Part shown: positions 11,900-23,551 of the stretch, piece by piece
Numbering within the stretch: the first letter of the stretch is position 1
Layout: each line of letters starts with the position of its first letter
Origin: Calvatia gigantea
Lineage: Eukaryota; Basidiomycota; Agaricomycetes; Agaricales; Lycoperdaceae
Assembly (NCBI GenBank): GCA_025093985.1
Contig: JACAAK010000005.1
Location: 1,798,001 to 1,862,000, forward strand
DNA length: 64,000 nucleotides
Reading direction: 5' to 3'
The notes under the pieces: generated by a model
The model's input: only the letters and a program-made list of their open reading frames with translations
The model's database searches: none
What the model was told of the DNA's origin: nothing
Made by a program: the position numbers and the translations under genes

Positions 11900-13915
11900 A
11901 TGGAAGACCCTTCAGGTTCTGGAGGATGGCGCTTTGCCCAGTGCTTTGGAGACAAGGGCGAAGTCGAGGATATCACGGAAGGTATGTTTAGCTTCCGCTA
12001 CTTTGTCACACTCTCCTCCCCCCACCCGCCAGCCATCTAACAGCCCTGTCTTGCCTTGATATTCACACCCTATACTTGCAGCCGATATCATCTCGACCGT
12101 CGAATTTGATTCTACGGGGAATTATCTTGCGACAGGAGACAAGGGCGGTCGCGTCGTTCTCTTCGAACGTAATGAAATGGTCAGTATCTCCTTCCCACCA
12201 CTTCGATTCACCCCCCAAAGTCTATTAATCTCTTTTATATTCAACATCGATATTCGCCGTGGCTGCCTTTCGTGATCGGCCACCCCCCCATAGAAAAAGG
12301 GCTGCGAGTACAAGTTCTACACCGAATTCCAGTCCCACGAACCTGAGTTTGACTACCTCAAGTCTCTGGAGATTGAGGAGAAGATCAACAAGATCAAGTG
12401 GTGCAAACGTCAGAATGCAGCACATTTCCTTCTCTCCACCAACGGTACGTCATTTTGGTTCTCAACAGCCCTTGCTCGGTAACACGAGCCCTCCTCAGAC
12501 AAAACAATCAAACTCTGGAAAGTGTTCGAAAAGTCCCTCCGCGTCGTATCCGAATCAAATCATCACGACGGCGCTCGCCCACTGCCCCCTCCATCAAACT
12601 CATCACATCTGCGGCTTCCACGGATGACACACCAGGAGAACATCATTGCTGCTGTGCCCCGCAAGGTGTATGCAAACGCCCATGCATACCATATACATTC
12701 GATTTCCGTCAACTCTGACCAAGAGACGTACATCTCCGCTGACGATTTACGGATCAATTTGTGGAACCTGAATATCAGCGACCAAAGCTTTAGTGAGTAA
12801 CCATTCCCTCTGTGGCAGTGTGGGTATTGTTCGATTGCTGGATTGCTAACTGGTTTTCGACATTCCTGTTTCTTTGACAATCTCTTATGACAGATATCGT
12901 TGACATCAAGCCCGTGAACATGGAGGAGTTGACAGAGGTTATTACGGCTACCGAGTTTCACCCGTTCCACTGCAACCTCTTCATGTACTCGAGCTCCAAG
13001 AGTAACATCAAACTCGCTGACATGCGCGATTCCGCATTGTGCGATAAGCATGCGAAATGTACGCTACAGTATCTCATACAATACTCTTTTTTCACGGCTT
13101 TTTCATGGACTGACTAGCGCTGCCAGGTTTTGAGGAGGAGGAGGATCCAACGACACGGTCATTCTTTTCAGAAATCATTTCATCGATCTCCGATGTCAAG
13201 TTCAGTCATGATGGACGGTACATCCTTTCAAGGGACTACCTCTCATTAAAGATCTGGGATATCAACATGGAATCAAAACCAATAAAGACAATACCTATTC
13301 ACGACCATCTACGAGGCAAACTCTGCGACTTGTACGAGAACGATTGCATCTTCGATAAATTTGAGTGTGTATGGGGTGGAGATGACAAGTACGTATTTCA
13401 ATCCAGTTCCACAGAGTTCATTTCGTTCGGGTCAGCTCCTCTCTTGACCACATACTTGGACTGCTGCAGCAGCATAAAGCCCCTGACACCTGGCAGGGAA
13501 CCAAGTTTTTTATACGTCATTTTTGATCAATTAACGAAGTTGTGGACGTGAACTGATCGGAATTCCCCCTTGCAGACACGTGCTCACAGGGTCTTACCAT
13601 AATTATTTCCGAATCTATGATACAGAGACTCTTAACGATGTGGTCCTGCAGGCGGATAAATCTGCATTCAAGGCGAAGAAGATTGGAGGTCCATTACCTG
13701 GTAACAAGAATTTGAGGAACGGACCCAAGGGAGCGTTAAGGGACGCAATGCAACTGGATACGCTTGATTTTAACAAGAAGATACTCCATGCGAGTTGGCA
13801 CCCGAGAGAAAATACAATTGCTGTGAGTCCCCTACGTATTGGCGTATCGATGGTTTGCTAACAGTGATTTCAGATCGCTGCTACGAACAACTTGTTCCTG
13901 TATAGTGCTGCATGA
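11900..13915 (+). CDS. CDC55: PP2A regulatory subunit B (B55/Cdc55), WD40
   Basis: B-type regulatory subunit that targets protein phosphatase 2A to its substrates, acting in mitotic exit and morphogenesis. Eight exons: 11900-11981, 12082-12179, 12294-12444, 12499-12792, 12894-13058, 13127-13388, 13576-13822 and 13874-13915, giving 446 residues in frame, the normal family length. Diagnostic stretches are [71 protein letters not shown]-like [71 protein letters not shown] and the C-terminal [20 protein letters not shown]. Seven WD-type repeats can be followed. All introns are canonical. Confidence 0.95.
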
Positions 13916-14725
13916 TAGAATGGATGCCGGTTCACATCAAACCATTGCTCTTTATTCAACCAATAAACCATCCAGGCCACGAGCCTCGCTCACAAGGAAC
14001 TCTGTGTCAATTACTCCCTCTTCTTACCTCTTAACCCGTCAGTCGGATAAAACCAAACTCTCCTCGACCTGATTAGACGGATTATTCTGCCACCTTGCGA
14101 GCTTATGTCTCAAATACTCATTCAACCCATCATGGACAAAATCAAACCAAGACAGCGACCGGCGGCATTCTCTCCCTCATTTGGTTCTTTGACTCTTCCC
14201 CGCGAACGCTTCCTCCAGTTACCACTAGTGTTACCGCAACCCGTAATACTTGCTTTCCTTTTTCCAATTTCCGTGCAGTCGTTGGTAGTCTCTCGTTCTT
14301 TCCTCCCCTTCTTTCCTTCCCTTGGACCCCCCTTCTATTCTCTGGTTAAGGTGTTTTGAATCCCAAATATCCAATCACGCTGTTCTTTGTATAAAGTTTG
14401 TGTTCCCTTCTTTCGGTAGATCAGAATTGTTTCGACAACAGTCCACATCCCCAATCCCAATCCACATATATCTACAGCCCAATTGTCAACTCAATCTCGG
14501 TGTAATAATTAACATGACAAAATTTCTCTCTTCTTGCAAGGTGCTCGTACTGGTGCCCAATCTATTCTGACCCCTTATGACATGTTCTACTCGTGGCAGC
14601 GTTTGTATCCCCATTTAGGCAATGACGACTGGCCTCGCGAAAGACCCTGCTGGCGGTCAGCCTCGAGCCCGGAGTTCCTCCACGTTCGAATCTACACATA
14701 TTTTGCACTCTCTCACCCGCCAAAG
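13916..14725. other. intergenic, pyrimidine-rich, no gene seen
   Basis: These 810 bp lie between the PP2A B gene and the MYND gene, both on +. Long CT-rich stretches (about 14150-14340) resemble a fungal promoter and leader. Reading frames here are low-complexity and have no domain. Confidence 0.4.
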
Positions 14726-15846
14726 ATGTTAGCATCGACCTGGCTACCCGTTCTTTTCACACTCTTGACCGCTTTTGGGATTAGCTACTTCCTAGGACTC
14801 ACCCCTGGTGCTAAAAGCCCAGTCACTGCTGCTGCTGCTGCCGACGCTGACGCACACGCTGGACCCGACACCGAAGGTCACGAACCTGACACGCACAACG
14901 GAGTTCTTCAGGTTGAAGCAGAGGTAGACAAACGTTTACCACCCGTCCGGGATCAGTGTTTGGCCTGCGACAAGAAAGCTGAGCAGCTTGGAAAGCCGTT
15001 ATTGCGGTGTTCGCAATGCAAAAACGCATTTTATTGCGTGAGTTGCCCTCCGCTTCCCCATATCTTTATACCCCCCTCACCGCCGTAATGCATCCTCCCT
15101 TCCACAGAACGAAACATGCCAAAAAGCAGAATGGAAGCGACATAAGTTCAACTGTTCGCTGTTTCCGCCGGAAGGACTCAAGCCAGCCTATATACCCATT
15201 ACCCAGAGCCTTGTCGAGGAGGTTCAGCGTGTGGATGAGATACTCAAGACGTGGCTGGATAAGATTAGCGAGTTGACCAATGGGTTGAAGGAGAATGTGG
15301 ACAAGGTCAATGGTGCGGATTTGCCTGAGGCGTTGCCTATCTGTGGTGAGTCTTTCGTATCCAGCTGTATTCTTCAGATGCCAGAATTTACCAATCATTT
15401 TTTGTTTTTGCATAGAACTAAAACTCTCACCCGAATTCGAGTACAAAAATCTACCACAACTCCAGCTCGAACGCCACCCTTTTCGTAATCCCATCATACA
15501 AATCTGCAGACTATACCTCATAACCCTCATTGCCTCCCACCCAAACCCAGAACACCGTAAACTCCTCGCGGACAAAATCACAGGACTTTCCCTACCACCA
15601 CATCTCCCGACGCTGTATGGTCCGAAGATTGTCAGCCGACCAGCGGATTTGAGTCCTGGTGAGTATGATGCGTTTGCAGAGGTTGCTCCGGTCATTATGG
15701 CAGAGCCGGAGAAGGTTGGGATGAATGAGCATGAGAGAGGGAGGTGGATTGCGCTTGCGGTTGGATTGAAGAAATTGTGGAATGCTGCGTTGGCTCCGAG
15801 GCCTCCGCCGACTGTTAGTCCTAAGCCGATAGAGGCTTTGGCGTAA
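14726..15846 (+). CDS. MYND zinc-finger protein with N-terminal membrane anchor
   Basis: Three exons (14726-15037, 15108-15345, 15416-15846) give 326 residues. The protein begins MLASTWLPVLFTLLTAFGIS, a hydrophobic helix that could be a signal anchor, followed by an Ala-rich linker. A MYND finger (about residues 70-115) then shows CLACDKK, RCSQCKNAFYC, ETCQKAEWKRH and KFNC, with all zinc ligands present. Its two halves are joined across intron 1. The C-terminal 200 residues (EVQRVDEILKTWLDKI, RHPFRNPIIQICRLY) are helical and I do not recognise them. An upstream in-frame ATG at 14582 would add 48 residues with no features, so the later start is preferred. MYND domains bind Pro-rich peptides; the substrate here is unknown. 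Confidence 0.75.
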
Positions 15847-16639
15847 GTTAGGCCCTAGTGTATGCGTATGTGTTCTTGTGGACTACTTCTAGCACATCTT
15901 GGACCGTATTCGTTCCTCATTTTATTCAGACGTGAATTCAGATCTTCAGACCGCGATCCCGACTCTTCAATATTTCAATGTTGCCTGTGAGTAATTATGA
16001 ATGTTTGCGGTACTTAGTGTTACTGCGCTGTGGAAAACCTTGGTTCCTTTCGGCGGATGGCCGATTTCTAAATTCGAGGCACACGCAGTTGTGTCCAGCA
16101 ATATATAGACACCGTTTCTGTGTTAAGATATCCATCGCCTGGGTGACCAACGTCGCGGGTCGGCCGAAGAACCATCGAATAAAAACTTCTACTTCTCCTT
16201 CTCTGCGCCTCCTGCGTTGTCCGTTGTGATACGCGAGATATTTTAGCCGTTGGCGTAACTGTGCTTTGCTTGAGGCTGCGCGAACGGTCTAGACGGACTA
16301 TGCTGTCCGTTCAAGAAAAGGGTGCTTCCATGACATCTCCCTGAGCAAATCTGAGGCCGGTGAGGGATAAATCGACAAACGGTCGCTCTGCCCCCGCGGT
16401 CCCAAACCGTTACCCATTTCTTCCGTGGATTTGCACATGAGTACCAAGTCCACACGGTCATTGATTCATCTCTCGGCTCAACCAGTTGACCCATCCTGCG
16501 TCATATCTTCCGCTTTCCTCCCGCACCCAAGAACGTCACTTGAACAGGGGCAATATGACATAGTAAACGCTTCTCGTCTAATCACGATACCGACATCCAT
16601 CCTCCGGCGCCGGCTCAAGCGCTCATAGCCGAGCTTCTT
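15847..16639. other. intergenic, no gene seen
   Basis: These 793 bp lie downstream of the MYND gene. Reading frames are short and show no family resemblance or plausible splice joins. Confidence 0.35.
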
Positions 16640-16971
16640 TCATTGACGAAAGCCCGCCCCACCAAGAACCCCGTTCAAAACCGATCCGGTGATCACAAGG
16701 ATGACCGATGCACAAATGACCAACGAACGTGCACTGCAGCCGCTTCCATCCTTGAGCGTCTGTGACGCTACCTTTTCAAGCAAAGGATTTCCCTCCGGAC
16801 GGGCTGTTATTTCAGTTCGGTGTTCCCTTCTCTGCGCTAGAAGTTTCTCCCCTCCGGCGATCCGCGCCCCCGCGACAATTTTCACAGTATCAGAACCAGT
16901 GCACCACGCGTGCAACTCCGAGATGAAGAAGTCAGCACATCCTCCGACGGTCTTACCGTTCCCCGACTCAT
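16640..16971 (-). CDS. possible small single-span membrane protein
   Basis: A tentative two-exon model (16971-16957, then 16915-16640) joins ATG AGT CGG GGA ACG across a 41-nt gtaaga...cggag intron to a frame of about 91 codons, giving roughly 96 residues. The C-terminus holds one clear hydrophobic helix (SLVICASVILVITGSVLNGV) followed by a short polar end, the layout of a tail-anchored protein. The rest (KIVAGARIAGGEKLLAQRRE) is polar. No homologue is recognised, and the same region is also open on the opposite strand, so it may not be a gene. Confidence 0.3.
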
Positions 16972-17593
16972 CGTGGGTTTAAATTTAACCAGGGGGATGA
17001 TCTCATCAGGCCCATATTAATTGGAATGGGACCTCGCGGTGTATCCATGATCCTGGCCGGGAGACCAATGCACCTGATACCTAACATCCACATTACCACA
17101 GTTGTGGAATGGAGGGCTTTTTGAGTGTTGACAGAACCGATGCAGGTTGAATGAATATGCAGAAGACGGTTTGTTCCGACTCATTGCTCAGTAGGAGTCA
17201 AGAAGAAGCGTAAATTTCAGAACTTCAGTCTCGACAGCCAGGAGTGAACCTGGGCGAGTTATGTTTTCGGATTCGTTGGAACAGCAATTTTGTCACGCAG
17301 TTTCCGGAACATAAGCCCCAAAATCTCGTACAATTAGGGTACACGGCTGCAAGTGAAAGGGTGGGATCGTTCGTGAAAGGTCGGAGGCAAGCTGGGCCAA
17401 GGGTTAACGCAGTAGAGATTCCGTGATGTCAAGAAGCCGCGAAACTGGCACCAACCACGAGGTCAGTCCGCCCTGAGAACGTGGTGCGGGATGAGTACAC
17501 GAGCACAGCAAGTAGACCCATAGACATGTAATAATAATCACAGACGCACGAGGAGATGAGGAGCGATCCCGGGGAGGAAATGGAAGGCGGTCC
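16972..17593. other. intergenic, no gene seen
   Basis: These 622 bp lie between the doubtful small membrane protein and the 3' end of the signal-peptide protein. No feature is recognised. Confidence 0.35.
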
Positions 17594-18356
17594 TCAGTCT
17601 CGTTTTTCTCCGATGACTTCCTGCTTGAAAGACGTGACAATACTGTCATAGTAGCGCACCACGTATGGCGCTATCGTAAGTGTTACCCCAATGCCCACCA
17701 AGAGCGTTAGAATAACCGGAACCACAGATTGCGGAATAACTCCGAAGAGCAGAGGCTCCAAGACTAAAGTGACTGGAACCGATTCGAGACGTAGCCACGT
17801 CATATCCTCCCCGGTAGTGGAAGGCTTTGGAACACCGAAATTAACGACGTGGACGTGCGCATACTTTCGGCGCGTCGGGTGAAGGGGACGGTTGCGTGCG
17901 AGTTGGCCTGCAACATGGAGGGGATCGAAGATTTTGAGGTAGATATCACATGGGTGCTACATTTCAATCGGTACATTGCAGGTGTGTTCGGAGGGTGTGA
18001 GGTACTCACAGAGGCGGGCCAAGACGCTCGGAGGGTGAATTTTTCGTATGAACTCCAATTGGGGTGGTCCAAATCCAGTGAGAGCCAAACACCTGATGCA
18101 GGAAACATCCCTGCCATATCAAGCGTGGGGGTTACATTCAGTGAAATTTTACGGTTGAAATGATCAAGTTGCGGCCTGCCAAGATGTGTCAGAATTGCAA
18201 GTTGTTGCTAGATGCACGAGACGCTTGCCATTCAGATGGAATATCAGGGGATTCGGCCAGGGAAACCGCAAAGTTGATTATTTCTGTATTTCCTTGGATA
18301 CATGGGATGAGAGACGCGAGTAAGATCAATGAAATGGTCGCGAAAGAGTGTTGCAT
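17594..18356 (-). CDS. signal-peptide and TM protein, possibly PIG-X/Pbn1-like
   Basis: Spliced exons 18356-18223, 18175-18010 and 17956-17594 give 220 residues in frame. The start MQHSFATISLILLASLIPCIQG is a strong signal peptide. A lumenal domain follows (KISLNVTPTLD, FTLRASWPASHPCDIYL, RNRPLHPTRRKYAHVHVVNF), and one transmembrane helix lies near the C-terminus (SVVPVILTLLVGIGVTLTIA) before a short basic cytosolic tail. This topology, the length, and the pattern of a basic pair before a PLH...Y strand near the end recall PIG-X/Pbn1, the ER partner of GPI mannosyltransferase I, but I cannot confirm the family by eye. The three pieces lie in different frames, so the gene is only visible after splicing. 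An unrelated type I ER protein is the main alternative. Confidence 0.5.
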
Positions 18357-18558
18357 TGGTTAAAGAGCAAAAGTGTAGTTGTTTGCTTACGCTCGACTCT
18401 CGGGTATCTGCAAAAGGAAACGCTGCCACGGTGCACGGGACTCATCACTTTCAGTGATATTCAAATTGGCGCAACTGGCTGCTACCTTACGTACGTGACC
18501 TCCTCCTCATATGTCTAATTGAAGCGTCAAAATAATCATAAGGATAACCACACCCAAA

Positions 18559-21500
18559 CTACGACGGTACAGGATGCCCGTTCATTAACTTATTGATCAT
18601 ATTTGTCCGGAGTGCAGTATCAGCAAATAGAGCCTTGACAAGCCGCACCAATTCATCAATCTCAAAGTCCACCAAGGCACCTTCCTCAAACAGATACGAG
18701 ATATCCGCCATCGAGGCTTCCTACAAAATTAAGCAGCCCGAGTTAAAAACATTACTTTACTATTCTCAACGAAAACGACGCACCAAGAGTTCGGAGAGAT
18801 AGTTGAACTTGAGCCATGAAGGCACGTAGGTCAAGACGAACGAAGGTTGTGTTGGGTCCTCGCTGAAGAGACCCTCCAAGGAATTGAGAATCCGGCAAAG
18901 CTCGCCGAGTTGGTGAGATTCAACTTCGGGTATGTCTGAGAGTGTAAGGATGTCCTCAAGGATCCGTGAGAGAGCGGCCTCAGTAACGAGACCGATTGCG
19001 ATGTAGTATTTGCCTTTTGTCATGATATCCTGTAAATCAAGTTCTGTTTCAGGACTGGTTCTGTAAATGATTATTAGGTGCACATACTTTCAGCTGCTGT
19101 GCAAACCGTTTAACTTGTTGCACAACCTGGTTTATTGCCATCTCACATTCATCATACCGATCTTGGTCGCTTGTGTACTTGAGGCCCTTTGCACCATCCA
19201 CGAGGATCTCGTCCACCTTCAGACATTGACTCTCCTACACAGCGGTGAGTTGGTTAAACCAGGTTGTAACATGGATTAGTGAAAACACTCACCACGACCT
19301 GCTCGTGCCACCTCTCGCCTAACACCCTCAAGCGTCTCACACAAGTTATGAGCCTCTCTTTCAGCCCCTCAAATATACTACTCCTCGGCAACGATCTCTG
19401 GATCTCTTCGATTTCATGTTCCAAATATAAACAGCCATTTGCAAATAAAAGTCTCTTTTGTACCGACTGTGACAACTCGTCACCGAATTTAACGGGGTAT
19501 AAAGCGATGTACAGGTCCACAAGAGAGGCCGGTGTCTGCGCAAGTATAAGCCCAGGTTGGCTTGGCGGCGACAGGGATGAATTGGCGGGAGGGTAAAGTG
19601 GGAAGAGACTGGACGCTTTGGAACTGCTTGCATTCATCAACGAGATTTTCGACCGCCTTGACAATCCGTTTAGCTTTGTCAGGAACAGCAAGGCTCTCCC
19701 TAACAATGATGTTCGTTTTGAGTTCTGGTGGACGTTTAGGCTTTTCGCTGGAATCTGTCGAGCTTTTTCCTGGTTGGGAGATTTGCGATACAGGTGCGTG
19801 GGCGGGGCCAGATGTGGGCTTGACATGACCTTTGATTGGTTTCTTGCCTTTATTCGCCAACTTTTCAAGTCGTGTTGCAACTTTCGGTGCAGCCACGCTG
19901 GTAGGAACAACAGGCTTTTCAACTGTAGGCTCGTCTACGGCCGGTGGATCAGCCCAGGGATCATCGTCCCAAGTGACATCTTCCCCTGTGTCGTCTGCCG
20001 TGTTTTCGTCCTCATTCAAGCCCCAAGCATTACCTGAATCCCCAACCAATTCGGGTCCATTCGAAGGTGAAAGAGTGGGGTGCGAATCTGCAGAAGGTTC
20101 AGGCTCATCGAGGGGCATGTCCTCATCCTCAAACCCCCACCTGTTGTCCACGTCCTCGGCGGGAACATCACCTTTTGAGGGGCCTTCCTGTGGCTTTTCC
20201 GCTTCCACAGGTTCTTCATCATCAAAACCCCAAGCATCATCCTTAAAGTCACTTTCCTCTGCTCCGCCAGGTACTGACTCTACTGCTGCAAGCTTCCCAT
20301 CTTCGTCCCCAAAGCCCCACGCGTCGTCCTTGAGATCATTATCACCCACGTGATCGCCCTCGTCTTCCTGCACCGGCACAACTACAGCCTGGGCAGATTC
20401 CGAAGGAACTTCAATTTCGAACTGGAATCGATCTTTGGGGTTTTCGGGGTTCAGAATAATAGCTCGACAGTTACCTAGGAGCTCGAGCCGGCGTTGTTTT
20501 TCATAATGGGAGGCGAGTCTGTCAACCCAGGCTCGGATGGGCAAATCCGCAGTGGAGCTGCTTCCATACTGTGTCACAGCGTTAGATTCAAATGTCACAG
20601 CGCGTTTAGCCAAATCCAAGAAGGGTAATAAGAGACCGAAAGAAGAAGGAAGCGAAGGGACGAGAAGCATATTAAGAATGCCTGTGGTTGCGTGTTTGAA
20701 TATTGATTGGGAGAAACTGGACGAAGCCCGGGGTGGGAGAGAGGTGAATAGACGAGAATGTAAGAAGTCAAGGATCTGCGCCAAGTTGTCGATTCGGGCA
20801 CTTTTGTTCTCGTTGTTAGGAGGAGCGGGTATAAGGGAGATCGAATGTTCAGCATCATTAGTTGAACCTATGGAAACAGAAGAAGGTTGCTGAAGGATAT
20901 ATTCGATGAAATGAGTTACGATGTCACGTCGCAATGTCGTGAGGGATTGGTCCAAAGAGGTTGAAGTGAACGATGATAGGATGGAGGCAAGTGGGAGTAC
21001 AAGATCTGACCCTCGGACTGGAAAAGAATCAGAAAACAAAGAAGGACGAGCAAGAAACGGTCTATACCTTGAACGGATGACCGTATGACTAAATGTGAGG
21101 GAGAAACAACGATACTGCGGGTGTAAGCGTCGTCCAATTGTTCTTGGATGAGCGCCCCGGTACTCTGGTGTTTGCGCTGAGGAGCGAAACGCAAATGAGC
21201 TTGTCAGCGTGACAGGAGTGTCAAAGATGCTTACCCTGAAGTCCAAGAAAATCTTAGATTGTGGCAATGGTTCCGGAGCCGATTCCAGGAGGGTATGTGC
21301 TGCTTCAAGTGCTACCACAGCATCCGGGAGTCTTCCGACCTTGACCAGAGATTCCAGGTTCGAAAACTCAGTTTTGCAACGGAGAACATGTGACAACGAT
21401 TGATATTGAACCTGGATATCAGCAGCTTCCTGCACTAACCCAGAATGTTCCGACAACCCTTGAAGCAGAAGAGAAACAAGCCCAGACTAAAGTAACATAT

Positions 21501-21915
21501 TCAATGGTTTGACCATGCTTGAGGTAAAAGCAGAAGCTTACATACCATCGGGTCGCTTACGGTTACACTCAAAGCATCCACATCACTAGTCAACGCTTGA
21601 AGTCCGGTTTGGATAGATTTCGCGGAATCAAGTTGGCGCTGGAACCGGGGGAGGTCTGATTGGATACGTTCGTGCAGACGTGTCTAATTTGGCGTGTACC
21701 CATGGAGCCAACGTCAAATTCTGAATTGAATAGAAGAATGATAAGTACGGTACTTTTGTAGCTTGAATCGTCTCGTCAAGTTCATTAAGCCAAGTGGAGG
21801 TGAGCTGAGGATTCAGGGACTGGTATGTGGCCGAATCGATCTTATTGAGGATCTTGGAAGACACATCCTGTTTTCGGGGTAAGTGGGATGGTATGGGAAA
21901 GGCCATGTTGGCCAT
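18559..21915 (-). CDS. DSL1: ZW10/Dsl1 homologue with acidic Trp repeats
   Basis: Subunit of the Dsl1/NRZ tether that captures COPI vesicles at the ER; ZW10 also acts at kinetochores in animals. Exons are 21915-21754, 21683-21546, 21486-21235, 21176-21068, 21017-19615, 19535-19293, 19234-19088, 19029-18784 and 18720-18559 (953 residues with this splicing). The N-terminal helical part (LNKIDSATYQSLNPQL, VQEAADIQVQYQSLSHVL) and middle (DAYTRSIVVSPSHLVIRSSV) fit the family. The C-terminal domain is clear: LYIALYPVKFGDELSQS, GKYYIAIGLVTEAALSRI, VPSWLKFNYLSELLEAS. Residues coded by 19945-20345 hold five acidic tryptophan motifs such as DDAWGFGDE. The exon 5/6 join is ambiguous: either a 79-nt intron (19614-19536), or no intron and one surplus base, which would keep a conserved PGLIL segment. 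Confidence 0.85.
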
Positions 21916-21985
21916 GGCGATCGTGAAGGAGGAAGGTAGCGTTGAGAGAGTCAGAGGGACTGTCCGACGATGTGCGGGTCCCCTC

Positions 21986-21998
21986 CACGTGTCACGTG
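21986..21998. promoter_or_regulatory. two CACGTG boxes between ZW10 and EMC5
   Basis: The 168-bp gap between the divergent ZW10 and EMC5 starts contains two copies of palindromic CACGTG at 21986-21991 and 21993-21998. CACGTG is the established target of bHLH factors such as Cbf1. Occupancy is inference. Confidence 0.4.
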
Positions 21999-22083
21999 TA
22001 GCTGCGTCACTGCTGCCACTGCTGCCCGATGCCAGCTCGACCAGCGCTCATTTTGCTTCTAGTTCTGCCATTCACTGGCGACG

Positions 22084-22640
22084 ATGTCGGCACCCATTCT
22101 CATTCTTTTCTCTATTATTGCTTTACTCCACGGTGAGCTTCTCCACCGGCTGCACGTAACTTGTGCTCACAATAGCATATCCAAGCTGGGTACTCAGGAT
22201 ACGAGTGTATGTCCTTGGGCATCGCATGAACCAGCTTATCGCTCACTTCTCTTCTCACGAAGACCTATCGCGTCTGAAAGCTCTAGGCCACCCTCAAGAG
22301 GCCTTACCCAAGGATGTGGGTTTCCCATTCCACAATACTTCCCCGAGGTTCACTCTCAAGGAACATTCTTTAGATTGCTATTGAGACTCTTATTGGGGCT
22401 ATTCTCGGAATCGTTGGTGCATCTCTCTATGGGCCACCGCTCAAGCAAATATCATGGGCAAGCGAGATGCGGCAACAGTATGTCCTTATTGTTCCATTCC
22501 CCTGGTTCATAAAATTGACTTGTGTGCCGCGCAGCAAAATCGACGAGATGGATGCCCGGATCGGCTTCGCCAGTTACATTCACCGCGGAAGGAACATATT
22601 CTCGAATGTACAACAGCAGTCCATAAAAACGCCAACATAA
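22084..22640 (+). CDS. EMC5: ER membrane complex subunit 5 (EMC5/MMGT)
   Basis: Subunit of the ER membrane protein complex that inserts transmembrane helices; MMGT proteins were also described as magnesium transporters. Five tiny exons (22084-22132, 22186-22206, 22263-22315, 22374-22477, 22535-22640) give exactly 110 residues. Two helices are visible: MSAPILILFSIIALLHAGYS, and IAIETLIGAILGIVGASLYG followed by the family phrase PPLKQISWASEM. The C-terminus KIDEMDARIGFASYIHRGRN is diagnostic. Exon 2 is 21 nt and supplies part of HAGYSGYEYLSRLKALG. No single reading frame shows the protein, and the splice choice was fixed by frame and family pattern. Confidence 0.88.
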
Positions 22641-23551
22641 GACTTTCTCCGGCGAATTCTCATTTCATTACCGCCCTCATTCCACCCCGACCGCGTCAGC
22701 AATATGACCTACTGTCACGCCTACGCAAGCAATATCTCGTATGAATGGGGTGGCGTCCCGAAGTGACTCGGATTTCTACATACACGGGTTGGAAACGGAA
22801 TATCCAGCACAGTCCAGATTTCTGTTGGTACGATTAAAGAAGGCCGGGTTTGAAGTTTTCTGAGTGGAACATAGGAAATTCCGAGGCCCCGATCATAACC
22901 AACGCCCTGTGGCACCATTAAATTGAGTCAAACCGGTGGGGCGCACCCAACCCTTGACGGGTGTTACATCGTATAGTTGCCTCGTGTAAGTGAAAACTTA
23001 TCAGGCGGTGAGCTGTGCGACATGCTGTCACCACCCCAACAACAAAGAACCATACACGTGCAGTTGAGGGTTATTTTCTATACTTCGCTGCCATCCCCCC
23101 AATTGTTGAGCTGGCACCAATATGAGTGGGCACGAGCAGTGATAGACGAGACATGATCGAGTGAAAAGACCGAAAAGCCTATAGCAACCTTAATACCCCC
23201 GATTGTCACGTACAGCGCCAGTATTGTTGATTCTGTGCACATATTCACTATGCTTATCCTTAAGTCTATACTGTGCATGGTTCCCCTTGATTTCTTCCTC
23301 GTTTCTTCCTCTCGGAGAGAGAGTAAAAGCCGTGGTGTAGATGTGACGTACAGCTACAAAGTTATATCCAAATACCTGTTCTCGTACCACAAACCAAGAC
23401 CCAGGCCGGAACTTGATCTTGTTCTCTCACAACCCACGACGTCTTATCTACCGCATTCGACCTTACTCTAGTGGATAGTGACCAGGCTTGATCTCCCAAC
23501 GGACCTCACCAGGGCGTACAAGACCTATCTCGTTCGAACGGCATCGTACTT
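22641..23551. other. intergenic, no gene seen
   Basis: These 911 bp lie between EMC5 and the zinc transporter, both on +. Frames are short, without domains, and appear on both strands at similar length. No repeat or RNA gene was recognised. Confidence 0.4.

Noticed and set aside
14582..14725. Upstream start for the MYND protein
   Set aside because: The extra 48 residues show no motif and precede a natural membrane-anchor start at 14726.
19832..20353. 173-codon + Ser-rich ORF
   Set aside because: It is antisense to the acidic Trp repeats of ZW10; the Ser/Pro bias simply mirrors GA-rich codons of the real gene.
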